Positions 56,929-64,000 of a stretch of 64,000 nt of DNA are shown in pieces. Position 1 is the first letter of the stretch. Each line of letters opens with the position of its first letter. The position numbers and the translations under genes are program-made. This stretch comes from Rhodococcus opacus (GTDB taxonomy: Bacteria > Actinomycetota > Actinomycetes > Mycobacteriales > Mycobacteriaceae). The notes under the pieces are model-generated. The model ran no database searches. It saw only the letters and a program-made list of their open reading frames with translations, and was not told the DNA's origin. Where the stretch lies: positions 124,001 through 188,000 of the forward strand of contig NZ_JAAXPA010000014.1 of assembly GCF_012396235.1 (NCBI RefSeq), written 5' to 3'.

Positions 56929-58008
56929 TCACACGTCCGTGCTGAACCGGACCCCGCCGTCGGGCAACGTCACGCCCGGCCACACCCGGGCGCCGCGCAG
57001 GAGTTCGCATCGGGCGCCGATGTCGGCTCCGTCACCGATCACCGCGTCACGCACCAGAGCCCGCGGCCCGATGCGTGCGCCGAAACCGATGATGGACCGT
57101 TCGACGGTCGCTCCGGCCTCGACCACGGCGCCGTCGAACAGCACCGCGCCGTCGAGTCGTGCGCCCGCACCCACCTCGGCGCCGCGACCGACGACGGTTC
57201 CGCCGATCAGTAGTGCACCCGGGGCGACACCCGCGCCCGGGTGGACGAGCGATTCGCCGCGGGGCCCGTCGAGCGCAGGTGACGGTGCGATGCCGCGCAC
57301 CAGGTCCGCGGAACCGCGCACGAAGTCCTCGGGGGTGCCCATATCGCGCCAGTACGAGGAGTCGACGTGTCCGTAGACGCGGGCGTCCTCGGCCAGCAGC
57401 GACGGGAACACCTCGCGCTCCACCGACACCGCGCGTCCCTCGGGGATCCGTTCGATGATCTCGCGCTTGAAGACGTAACAGCCGGCGTTGATCTGGTCGG
57501 TCGGCGGGTCCTGCGTCTTCTCGAGGAACGCGGTCACCCGGCCGTCCGCGTCGGTCGGCACGCAGCCGAACGCCCGCGGATCCCCCACCCGCACGAGGTG
57601 CAGGGTGACGTCGGCGTCCCGGTTCCGGTGGGTGTCGAGGATCGCGCCCAGGTCGGTGCCGCCGAGGACGTCGCCGTTGAAGACCATGGCGTGGTCACCA
57701 CGCAGCTTCGGCAGAACGTTGCGGATGCCGCCACCGGTGCCGAGCGGCTCGGTCTCGGTGACGTAGTCGATCTCGAGTCCCAGCTTCGAGCCGTCGCCGA
57801 AGTACTCCTCGAAGACCTCCGCCTTGAAGGATGTGCCGAGGACCACGTGCTTGATCCCGGCCGCGCCGATCCGTGCGAGCAGATGCTGGAGGAACGGCAG
57901 ACCCGCCGTGGGCAGCATGGGCTTGGGCGCCGACAACGTCAGCGGGCGAAGCCTCGTTCCCTTACCGCCGACCAGCACCACTGCATCGGTCGCCTTCTCA
58001 ATTGCCAT
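56929..58008 (-). CDS. manB: Mannose-1-phosphate guanylyltransferase (GDP-mannose pyrophosphorylase)
   Basis: Protein of 359 residues: N-terminal nucleotidyltransferase (VVLVGGKGTRLRPLTLSAPKPMLP, signature GGxGxRLxPLT; FNGDVLGGTDL metal site) and a C-terminal left-handed beta-helix of hexapeptide repeats (about 260-345; VVGRGAEVGAGARLDGAVLF). Makes GDP-mannose from mannose-1-P and GTP for polyprenyl-mannose and mannan. It overlaps wbbL by 11 nt, implying coupling with arabinogalactan linker synthesis. Confidence 0.94.
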   Translation of the reverse strand: MAIEKATDAVVLVGGKGTRLRPLTLSAPKPMLPTAGLPFLQHLLARIGAAGIKHVVLGTSFKAEVFEEYFGDGSKLGLEIDYVTETEPLGTGGGIRNVLPKLRGDHAMVFNGDVLGGTDLGAILDTHRNRDADVTLHLVRVGDPRAFGCVPTDADGRVTAFLEKTQDPPTDQINAGCYVFKREIIERIPEGRAVSVEREVFPSLLAEDARVYGHVDSSYWRDMGTPEDFVRGSADLVRGIAPSPALDGPRGESLVHPGAGVAPGALLIGGTVVGRGAEVGAGARLDGAVLFDGAVVEAGATVERSIIGFGARIGPRALVRDAVIGDGADIGARCELLRGARVWPGVTLPDGGVRFSTDV

Positions 58009-58897
58009 GAGTCGTTCCCCCCTCGTTCTGGTTCGTGCGTCGTTCCCGGACTGCGGCAGCCACGGCGATCTTCGACCGCACTGCCAATCCTCCCCGAAGT
58101 GCCCACCGCAGCGGCGCCTGCCACCAGTGGGGATGACGATCGGCCTGGAACCGGTACGCGCTCTGATGGTGAGCGGGCAGCATCAGTTCCGGATGCTTGC
58201 CCGCGGCGTGCCCCTTTGCGTGGGTGACCTCGGCGGAGGGCACGTACACGTTGAGCCACCCGGCCTTGCCCAGACGGTCGCCGAGGTCGACGTCCTCCAT
58301 GTACATGAAGTAGCGGGAATCGAAGCCGTTGATCGAGTCGAACGCCGCTCGCCGCATCAGCAGGCACGAACCGGACAACCATCCGACCGACCGCTCGCTG
58401 ACCGTCTCGTTCTCCTGGCGGTAGCCGGCAGTCCACGGGTTGGACGGCCACACGGTGCCCAGAATCGCGTGCCCTGCCCCCGACACGAGGTCGGGCACCT
58501 GGCGCGCCGACGGGTAGATGCTCCCGTCGGGTTCCAGAACGAGAGGTCCGAGCGCCCCCGCTCGCGGCCAGCGCTCGGCGGCCGCGAGAAGAACGTCGAT
58601 CGATCCGGGCGCCCAGCGAACATCCGGATTGGCGATGACGACGAATTCGATCTCGTCGTCGATCTCCGCCACAGCCCTGTTGATGGCACCGCCGTAGCCG
58701 ATGTTCCCGCCGGTGCGCAGCAGGCGCACGTGGTCGTGCGCCGCGTCCGCGGCCTCGGGGGCGCCGTCCGTCGATCCGTTGTCGGCCATCACGACCTGCG
58801 GATCTTCTTTCGTCGCCTCGGCGAGAGTGCCCAGGAATTGCTCCAGATGCTCACCTGGCGAAAAGGTCACCGTCACCACGGCCAGCTTCGAACTCAC
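57998..58897 (-). CDS. wbbL: WbbL: rhamnosyltransferase of the arabinogalactan linker
   Basis: GT2-type glycosyltransferase of 299 residues: VVTVTFSPGEHLEQFL start, MADNGSTDG, metal-binding ANPDVRW (in place of DxD), and FMYMEDVDLGDRL near 210. WbbL transfers L-rhamnose to GlcNAc-P-P-decaprenol, making the linker between peptidoglycan and arabinogalactan; essential in mycobacteria. GTG 58895-58897 follows a TACGCT box by 7 nt, with no Shine-Dalgarno. Overlaps manB by 11 nt; rmlD, which makes the dTDP-rhamnose donor, lies 34 nt upstream. Confidence 0.93.
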   Translation of the reverse strand: MSSKLAVVTVTFSPGEHLEQFLGTLAEATKEDPQVVMADNGSTDGAPEAADAAHDHVRLLRTGGNIGYGGAINRAVAEIDDEIEFVVIANPDVRWAPGSIDVLLAAAERWPRAGALGPLVLEPDGSIYPSARQVPDLVSGAGHAILGTVWPSNPWTAGYRQENETVSERSVGWLSGSCLLMRRAAFDSINGFDSRYFMYMEDVDLGDRLGKAGWLNVYVPSAEVTHAKGHAAGKHPELMLPAHHQSAYRFQADRHPHWWQAPLRWALRGGLAVRSKIAVAAAVRERRTNQNEGGTTHGN

Positions 58898-58904
58898 GCG
58901 GGCA

Positions 58905-58910
58905 AGCGTA
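58905..58910 (-). promoter_or_regulatory. -10 box, putative leaderless promoter of wbbL
   Basis: TACGCT on the minus strand, 7 nt before GTG 58897; it would lie in the 34-nt rmlD-wbbL gap. Confidence 0.45.
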
Positions 58911-58931
58911 GCCGTTGAGAGAGGGTCCGCC

Positions 58932-59780
58932 TCACACCGCTGCATGCAGGGCGGCATGCAACGCGTCTCGCCACGGCCGCAACGGGGTCAGCCCGGCGTC
59001 GGCCCAGGCGCGACCGGACAGCACCGAGAACGCCGGTCGAGGGGCGGGCCGCACGAACTGGGCACTCGTGCACGGCCGCACTCGCTGCGGGTCCGCGCCT
59101 GCTTCCTCGAACACGGCGCGCGCGAGGTCGAACCAACTCGCCCGGCCCGAATTGGTGGCGTGCAGCACCGGCGCGTCGACGTCGCTGCGACCGGCGAGTT
59201 CGAGCAGCGCGCCGGCCAGGTCACCGGCGAATGTGGGCGAGCCCACCTGATCGTCCACGACGTCGACCGTGTCACGTTCGCGCTCGAGCCGGAGCATGGT
59301 GGAGACGAAGTCGGAGCCGACCCCGGTGTAGACCCATGCGGTGCGCACGACATGGGCGGACGGAAGCGCTGCGTGGACGGCGCGTTCGCCGGCGAGCTTG
59401 GTGCGTCCGTAGGCAGTCGCCGGACCGGTCGGGGCGTCCACCTCGTACGGCGTGTCCCCCTGCCCGGCAAAGACGTAGTCGGTGGAGACGTGGATCAGCC
59501 GGGCACCCACCCGGGCGCACGCCGCCGCCAGGTTGGCAGGCCCCAGCTCGTTCACCGCCAAGGCGGTGTCCTCATCCGACTCCGCAGCGTCGACCGCCGT
59601 GTACGCGGCACAGTTGATCACCACCGATCCACCCTCGACCTGCGCATTCACCGCGTCGGCGTCGGTGATGTCGAGCTCGTCCGACCCCACACCCCGGGCC
59701 GGGATTCCGGTCGCCTCGGCTCGCCGAAGAAGGTGCCCGCCCAGCTGTCCCCGGGCGCCGGTCACAAGGATGTTCGTCAC
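58932..59780 (-). CDS. rmlD: dTDP-4-dehydrorhamnose reductase
   Basis: Extended SDR of 282 residues: ILVTGARGQLGGHLLRR cofactor loop, VVINCAAYTAVDAAESD, catalytic Tyr/Lys in AYGRTKLAGERAV, and STDYVFAG. Makes dTDP-L-rhamnose from the 4-dehydro sugar, the donor for WbbL. The start is GTG 59778-59780, with CAGACT 7 nt upstream and no Shine-Dalgarno. Heads the rmlD-wbbL-manB-SGNH unit. It is divergent from the LCP gene, another arabinogalactan-related function. Confidence 0.93.
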   Translation of the reverse strand: MTNILVTGARGQLGGHLLRRAEATGIPARGVGSDELDITDADAVNAQVEGGSVVINCAAYTAVDAAESDEDTALAVNELGPANLAAACARVGARLIHVSTDYVFAGQGDTPYEVDAPTGPATAYGRTKLAGERAVHAALPSAHVVRTAWVYTGVGSDFVSTMLRLERERDTVDVVDDQVGSPTFAGDLAGALLELAGRSDVDAPVLHATNSGRASWFDLARAVFEEAGADPQRVRPCTSAQFVRPAPRPAFSVLSGRAWADAGLTPLRPWRDALHAALHAAV

Positions 59781-59787
59781 GGGGGTC

Positions 59788-59793
59788 AGTCTG
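59788..59793 (-). promoter_or_regulatory. -10 box, putative leaderless promoter of rmlD
   Basis: CAGACT on the minus strand, 7 nt before GTG 59780; a weaker match to TANNNT. Confidence 0.35.
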
Positions 59794-59835
59794 GCACGCC
59801 GATCGACGCCTCCCTGCTCCCGGCGCGTCGACCAG

Positions 59836-59841
59836 TAGCCT
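59836..59841 (+). promoter_or_regulatory. -10 box, putative leaderless promoter of LCP gene
   Basis: TAGCCT, 7 nt before GTG 59849, with no ribosome-binding site. Confidence 0.5.
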
Positions 59842-59848
59842 GGTTTCC

Positions 59849-61378
59849 GTGTCACACGAGCAACCCGCACCAGACGCACCCCCGAGCACGGCTCGGCGGC
59901 CGATTCACATCGCTGTGGCGGTGCTGTCGGTGCTCGCCCTCGTCGTGACGGGATTCGCCTGGCGGAGCATCGACTCGCTGCGCAACAATCTGGCAACCGC
60001 GGGCGGTCTGGGACTCGGCGGAAGCGCCGACGGCGCCGTCGACATCCTCATGGTCGGAACCGACAGCCGCACCGACGCCCACGGCAACCCCCTGTCCCAG
60101 GACGAACTCGACTCGCTGCGGGCCGGCGAAGAAGTGGCGTCCAACACCGACACCATCGTCCTCATCCGCGTTCCCAACGACGGAAGCTCCGCCACCGCCA
60201 TCTCGATCCCCCGCGACTCCTACGTCGACGTGCCGGGCATCGGCATGTCGAAGATCAACGCCGCGTACGGCGCAACCAAGGAGACCGAGCGGCTCCGACT
60301 CGTCGAGGACGGAGCCACCGACAAGGAAGCCGAGGAGGAGTCGACGAAGGCCGGCCGTGAGGCGCTCATCCAATCGGTGGCCGATCTCACCGGGATCACC
60401 GTCGACCACTACGCCGAGGTCGGACTGCTCGGATTCGTCCTCCTCACCAACGCCGTCGGCGGCGTCGACGTCTGCCTCAACGAACCGGTGGACGAGGACA
60501 TGTCCGGCGCGCACTTCCCCGCCGGTGAGCAGACCCTGAAGGGGGCGGACGCACTGAGCTTCGTGCGTCAGCGCCACGACCTCCCGCGCGGCGACCTCGA
60601 CCGCATCGTGCGTCAGCAGGTGTTCATGGCCTCGCTCGTCGGCAAGGTGCTGTCCGCGAAGACTCTCAGCGACCCGGGCAAACTGAACGAACTCAGCGGC
60701 GCCGTGCAACGCTCGGTCGTGCTCGACGACGACTGGGACATCATCGAATTCGCCACCCAACTGCAGGACCTCGCCGGCGGCAAGGTGCAGTTCGAGACGA
60801 TTCCGGTCGCGGATCTCAACGGCATGACCGACTACGGCGAGTCCATCGTCGAGGTCAAGCCGAAGGACGTGAAGAAGTACGTGGCCGGTCTCGTCGGCGA
60901 GGAACCCACCGACTCGGAAGACCCCACCACGTCCGAGACCCCGAAGATCGACGCCTCGACCGTCACCGTCGACGTCGCGAATGCCAGCGACGTCGGGGGC
61001 CTCGCGAACGGCGTCGCCGACGCCCTGACGTCGCTCGGCTACGGCCAGGGTGAGGTCGGCAACTACACGGGCGCGTCGGTGAGCGAGACCACCGTCTTCG
61101 CGCACTCCGCGGACGACGACAGCGCCAAGGCGGTCGCCGCAGCACTCGGCGGACTCCCCACCGACACCGACGCGACACTGCCCGAAGGCTCGGTGCGGGT
61201 GGTGCTGTCGAGTGACTACCAGGGCCCGACGTCCGCCGAGACAACCAGCACCACCACGTCATCCGAGTCGTCGGAGACAGGCCTCGAGCCCGCGTCCACA
61301 GCCGGGACGACACCCACCCCGGCACCGCCCGGCCCGCCCATCGATGCCGGCTCGTCGGGCCCGCGTTGTGTGAACTAG
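59849..61378 (+). CDS. lcp1: LytR-CpsA-Psr (LCP) family ligase (Lcp1/Rv3267-like)
   Basis: Protein of 509 residues: short cytoplasmic start, one membrane helix (about 20-38, IAVAVLSVLALVVTGFAW), LCP domain (about 60-290; DILMVGTDSR, SIPRDSYVDVPG with conserved Asp/Arg, FVRQRHDLPRGDLDRIVRQQ). A LytR_C domain follows (about 370-450) and a Thr/Ser/Pro-rich tail. LCP enzymes transfer the arabinogalactan chain from its lipid carrier to peptidoglycan. It stands opposite rmlD-wbbL, which make the linker it attaches. Start GTG 59849. Confidence 0.93.
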   Translation: MSHEQPAPDAPPSTARRPIHIAVAVLSVLALVVTGFAWRSIDSLRNNLATAGGLGLGGSADGAVDILMVGTDSRTDAHGNPLSQDELDSLRAGEEVASNTDTIVLIRVPNDGSSATAISIPRDSYVDVPGIGMSKINAAYGATKETERLRLVEDGATDKEAEEESTKAGREALIQSVADLTGITVDHYAEVGLLGFVLLTNAVGGVDVCLNEPVDEDMSGAHFPAGEQTLKGADALSFVRQRHDLPRGDLDRIVRQQVFMASLVGKVLSAKTLSDPGKLNELSGAVQRSVVLDDDWDIIEFATQLQDLAGGKVQFETIPVADLNGMTDYGESIVEVKPKDVKKYVAGLVGEEPTDSEDPTTSETPKIDASTVTVDVANASDVGGLANGVADALTSLGYGQGEVGNYTGASVSETTVFAHSADDDSAKAVAAALGGLPTDTDATLPEGSVRVVLSSDYQGPTSAETTSTTTSSESSETGLEPASTAGTTPTPAPPGPPIDAGSSGPRCVN

Positions 61379-61395
61379 AAAACGAGAGACGGATC

Positions 61396-62121
61396 GTGTC
61401 CATGAACCATGCGTCCCGCACGCTGACCGACGCCCTGCTCGACCCCATCCTGAAGAACGACCCGGCCGGACCCCGCGTCACGTTCTACGACGACGCCACC
61501 GGCGAACGGGTCGAACTCTCGGCCCTCACCCTCGCCAACTGGGCGGCCAAGACCGCCAACCTGCTGCGTGACGAATTCGGCGTCGAGCCCGGCGCCCGCG
61601 TCGCGGTGCTCCTTCCCGCGCACTGGCAGACCGCCGCGGTTCTGCTCGGCGCATGGTGGGCAGGCGCCGAAGTCGTCCTCGAAGCCGATGCGGACGCCGA
61701 GATCGCACTCGTCTCGGCCCAGCACCTGGGCGACGTCGAGGACGTACCCGAGGTAGCGGCGCTGTCGCTGGACGCATTCGGCAGGCCCGTCCCCGACCTC
61801 CCCGTCGGCATCACCGACTACGCCACGTCCGTGCGCGTCCACGGCGACCAGTTCCGGCCGACGGTCGCCGGACCCGCACTGGCGGGCAAGAGCGTCGACG
61901 ACGTTCTCGCCGCAGCGCTCGCCTCCGCCGAATCGCAGGGGATCACCGGTACCGACCGGGTGCTGTCCGAAGAGGCGTGGGACTCCCCCGACGCCCTGAT
62001 CGACGGTCTGGTGGCCGTCTTCGCGGCCGGAGCGTCACTCGTGCAGGTCACCAACGCCGACGACGCAGCCCGGTCGAGGCGCGTGGACACCGAGAAGATC
62101 ACCCGTCAGCTCTCCCGGTAG
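61396..62121 (+). CDS. TIGR03089 family protein (Rv3268-like, truncated AMP-binding relative)
   Basis: About 241 residues (start GTG 61396; ATG 61402 is an alternative two codons on). It matches the N-terminal part of acyl-CoA synthetase-type AMP-binding enzymes: FYDDATGERVELSALTLANWAAKTANLL, VAVLLPAHWQTAAVLLGAWWAGA. It lacks the later ATP-binding P-loop and the C-terminal domain, so it cannot work as a normal adenylating enzyme. TIGR03089 proteins accompany LCP genes in this group. Follows the LCP gene by 17 nt; overlaps the convergent small gene by 16 nt. Confidence 0.82.
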   Translation: MSMNHASRTLTDALLDPILKNDPAGPRVTFYDDATGERVELSALTLANWAAKTANLLRDEFGVEPGARVAVLLPAHWQTAAVLLGAWWAGAEVVLEADADAEIALVSAQHLGDVEDVPEVAALSLDAFGRPVPDLPVGITDYATSVRVHGDQFRPTVAGPALAGKSVDDVLAAALASAESQGITGTDRVLSEEAWDSPDALIDGLVAVFAAGASLVQVTNADDAARSRRVDTEKITRQLSR

Positions 62122-62486
62122 CCGCCGTCCGCGAGGCCCGCGGCGATCTCGAACCTGTTCCGGGAACCGCGGTGCCGCAACTCCTCGAACAGGTACCGCA
62201 GCGCGAAGGTCCACCCGTACGCAGCCCACTGGTCGGCGTGGACCGCTTCGTGTCGCACGAGTGCTCTCGCCGGATCCCGGCCGGTGAGAAATGCGCCGCC
62301 GATCGTCGTCCCGCTGCGCGCGTACCCACCCCGCATCCGGCTGCACACGAAGATGCCGAACTCGGCGTCGAACGTGATGCGGGCGCCCCACAGCCGGGCA
62401 TACGCCAACGCGAGCCGTGTGATCGCCGCGGACTGGGGGTTCCCCCGCGACGCGCGGATCATCGGCACACCGCGGCTGCGTTTCAC
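62106..62486 (-). CDS. Small HEAVH-motif protein, putative zincin-like
   Basis: Protein of about 126 residues. RHEAVHADQWAAYG around residue 80 is an HExxH zinc-type motif inside a helix, with a Tyr-rich LRYLFEELRHRGSRNRFE segment after it. GGAFLTGRDPAR precedes it, reminiscent of the DUF4157-like metal-protein motif region. Start uncertain: GTG 62484-62486 or ATG 62460-62462. The nearby stop overlaps the TIGR03089 gene. Not among the M. tuberculosis neighbours I recall. Function unknown; activity not proven. Confidence 0.65.
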   Translation of the reverse strand: MKRSRGVPMIRASRGNPQSAAITRLALAYARLWGARITFDAEFGIFVCSRMRGGYARSGTTIGGAFLTGRDPARALVRHEAVHADQWAAYGWTFALRYLFEELRHRGSRNRFEIAAGLADGGYRES

Positions 62487-62499
62487 GGGCGCAGGATAC

Positions 62500-63027
62500 T
62501 CAGCCCAGCAGCTTGTCGCGCAGTGCCTTGTCCTTGTCCAGGACCATCTTCTCGAGCCCGTCCTGGAACGCGACCATCTGCTGCTGCAGGGCGGGGTCGG
62601 AGGCGCCGAGGATGCGGACGGCGAGCAGACCGGCGTTGCGGGCGCCACCGATGGACACGGTCGCGACGGGGACGCCTGCGGGCATCTGCACGATCGAGAG
62701 CAGCGAGTCCATGCCGTCGAGGTATTTCAGCGGGACGGGCACACCGATGACGGGCAGTGGGGTGGCCGACGCGACCATGCCCGGTAGGTGGGCGGCGCCC
62801 CCGGCGCCGGCGATGATCACCTGGATGCCACGGCCGGCCGCGTCCTTCGCGTAGTCGAGCATGCGCTGCGGTGTGCGGTGCGCGGAGACGACACCGACCT
62901 CGAAGCGCACACCGAACTCGGCGAGCGCCTCCGCGGCGGCCTCCATGGTGGGCCAGTCGGAGTCGCTGCCCATGATGAGCCCGACCTGTGCGCCCTGCCG
63001 TGCTGCCGTGTCACTCACCGTGTACAT
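62500..63027 (-). CDS. purE: N5-carboxyaminoimidazole ribonucleotide mutase
   Basis: Protein of 175 residues of class I Pur[30 protein letters not shown] (catalytic His), and [14 protein letters not shown]. It moves the carboxyl of N5-CAIR to C4 giving CAIR in purine synthesis. Start ATG 63025-63027, or GTG 63018 nine nt inside. Overlaps the end of purK, so the two are coupled; PurK supplies its substrate. Ends 14 nt from the convergent-free small HEAVH gene on the same strand. Confidence 0.95.
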   Translation of the reverse strand: MYTVSDTAARQGAQVGLIMGSDSDWPTMEAAAEALAEFGVRFEVGVVSAHRTPQRMLDYAKDAAGRGIQVIIAGAGGAAHLPGMVASATPLPVIGVPVPLKYLDGMDSLLSIVQMPAGVPVATVSIGGARNAGLLAVRILGASDPALQQQMVAFQDGLEKMVLDKDKALRDKLLG

Positions 63028-64000
63028 CCCATCCGTCGGTCCATTCAGCGTGCGAGAGCCAGTGCGCGGCGCGCTCGGCGCGCTCGCGCACCCGCGCCAC
63101 GTATTCGGGGTCGTCGATCGAGCCGGGTCCGCCGACGATGTTCACGTGGCCGATCTTCCGGTCCTCACGTTCACCCTTGCCGTACAGGTGAATCTTCGCG
63201 TCGGGCATCCGGGCGAAGAGGTGGTGGACGCGTTCGTCCATGCTCATCTCGGGGGCGGTCGGCGCACCGAGCACGTTCGCCATCACCGTGATCGGCGCGA
63301 GCGGTGCGGTGTCGCCGAGCGGGTAGTCGAGGACAGCGCGCAGGTGCTGCTCGAACTGGGAGGTGCGGGCACCGTCCATGGTCCAGTGGCCGGAGTTGTG
63401 CGGGCGCATCGCGAGTTCGTTGACGACGAGCGCGCCGTCGGTGGTTTCGAAAAGTTCGACGGCCATCGCGCCGACCACACCGAGTTCGGAAGCGATGCGG
63501 AGCGCCAGTTCCTCGGCAGCCTCGGCGACCGAGTCGGGCAGTGCGGGGGCGGGGGCAAGGACGACGGCGCACTGCCCGTGGCGTTGCACCGTCTCCACGA
63601 CGGGCCACGTGGCGCCCTGCCCGAACGGCGACCGCGCCACCATCGCGGACAGCTCACGCCGCATCTCGACCTTCTCCTCGACGATGAGGGAGACACCCTT
63701 GTCGAGTTGCTGAGTGACGATGCGCTCGGCTTCGTCGGAATCGTCGGTGATCCACACGCCGCGACCGTCGTATCCGCCGCGGACGGCCTTGATCACGACC
63801 GGCCATCCGTGTTCAGCGCCGAACTTGACGACGTCCTCGGCCCAGGTCACCTCGGCGTACGCCGGAACGGGTGCGCCGAGTTCCGCGAGCTTGCGGCGCA
63901 TCGCCAGCTTGTCCTGCGCGTAGATGAGCGCGGTCGGCGGCGGTTGCACGTTGACACCCTCGGCGACCAGGATGTCGAGATGCTCGGTCGGCACGTGCTC
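63011..64000 (-). CDS. purK: N5-carboxyaminoimidazole ribonucleotide synthetase PurK (5' end outside window)
   Basis: The last 330 codons are inside the window; the N-terminus continues beyond the edge. ATP-grasp features: [13 protein letters not shown] loop, [18 protein letters not shown], and [17 protein letters not shown] with the metal-binding Asn/Glu/His. It carboxylates AIR with bicarbonate and ATP to N5-CAIR. Followed by purE with an overlap of 17 nt (ATG start) or 8 nt (GTG start). Confidence 0.95.
   Translation of the reverse strand, partial: EHVPTEHLDILVAEGVNVQPPPTALIYAQDKLAMRRKLAELGAPVPAYAEVTWAEDVVKFGAEHGWPVVIKAVRGGYDGRGVWITDDSDEAERIVTQQLDKGVSLIVEEKVEMRRELSAMVARSPFGQGATWPVVETVQRHGQCAVVLAPAPALPDSVAEAAEELALRIASELGVVGAMAVELFETTDGALVVNELAMRPHNSGHWTMDGARTSQFEQHLRAVLDYPLGDTAPLAPITVMANVLGAPTAPEMSMDERVHHLFARMPDAKIHLYGKGEREDRKIGHVNIVGGPGSIDDPEYVARVRERAERAAHWLSHAEWTDGWDVHGE

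Overview
The window is a high-GC actinobacterial chromosome segment, most likely from a Rhodococcus (opacus/jostii-type) or a close mycolate-producing relative. The evidence is WhiB1, WhiB2 and MtrAB-LpqB, the F420 genes fbiA/fbiB, mycobacterial-type SecA1, MoeZ, two DesA3-type desaturases with their reductase, frequent GTG starts, and gene order. From about 3.8 kb to the right edge the order follows the Mycobacterium tuberculosis Rv3205c-Rv3276c block, recalled from knowledge of that genome; no alignment was run. It is therefore mainly conserved housekeeping chromosome with local insertions and losses. I see no CRISPR array, prophage, insertion sequence, tRNA or rRNA.

Layout. 0-3.9 kb: start of nirB, a NarK nitrate/nitrite transporter, and a CynX-like MFS carrier divergent from a FadR-type GntR regulator. 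3.8-12.4 kb: a TIGR02569 protein, MoeZ, a DUF3152 membrane-anchored zincin-like protein, a TetR regulator, DUF3107, a MiaE-like ferritin-fold protein, a DEAD-box RNA helicase and a membrane-anchored beta-propeller protein. 12.4-15.6 kb: an accessory redox island (glyoxalase, GlxA-type AraC regulator, flavodoxin-fold quinone reductase, SDR). 15.6-26.3 kb: orphan ParA, a Gpm2-like phosphatase, a GNAT, a lipid kinase, WhiB1, PdtaS, a TB7.3 biotinyl protein, the 24-residue ribosomal protein bL37, SigH-RshA, YbaK, SRAP, AroA and RsgA. 26.3-32.6 kb: two DesA3-type desaturases, their ferredoxin-type reductase, a wax ester synthase/DGAT-family protein and a HAD phosphatase. 33-51.5 kb: a nearly uninterrupted minus-strand array of SecA1, HPF, ComF, LpqB-MtrB-MtrA, Tmk, SahH, a TetR regulator, an APC permease, a CDF transporter, ManA, TobH and PmmA. 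51.5-64 kb: DUF3499, a small metallopeptidase-family protein, WhiB2, FbiA-FbiB, NUDIX, SGNH hydrolase, ManB-WbbL-RmlD (activated mannose and the rhamnosyl linker of arabinogalactan), an LCP ligase, a TIGR03089 protein, and PurE-PurK (PurK is cut by the edge).

Themes. Cell-envelope supply runs through ManA, PmmA, ManB, WbbL, RmlD, LCP, MtrAB and SecA1. Redox and stress control runs through SigH-RshA, WhiB1, WhiB2 and PdtaS. Lipid metabolism is represented by the desaturases, their reductase and the acyltransferase.

The most interesting signals are regulatory: a LexA/SOS-type palindrome upstream of whiB2; a shared 18-bp tandem operator upstream of the desaturase and reductase promoters; a SigH-type autoregulatory promoter placed so that a longer SigH isoform is possible; two genes (rhlE, rsgA) that seem to start at CTG behind good Shine-Dalgarno sequences; and about fourteen genes with a TANNNT-like -10 box 6-8 nt before the start codon, as in leaderless transcription. 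I did not find a wholly new multi-gene system.
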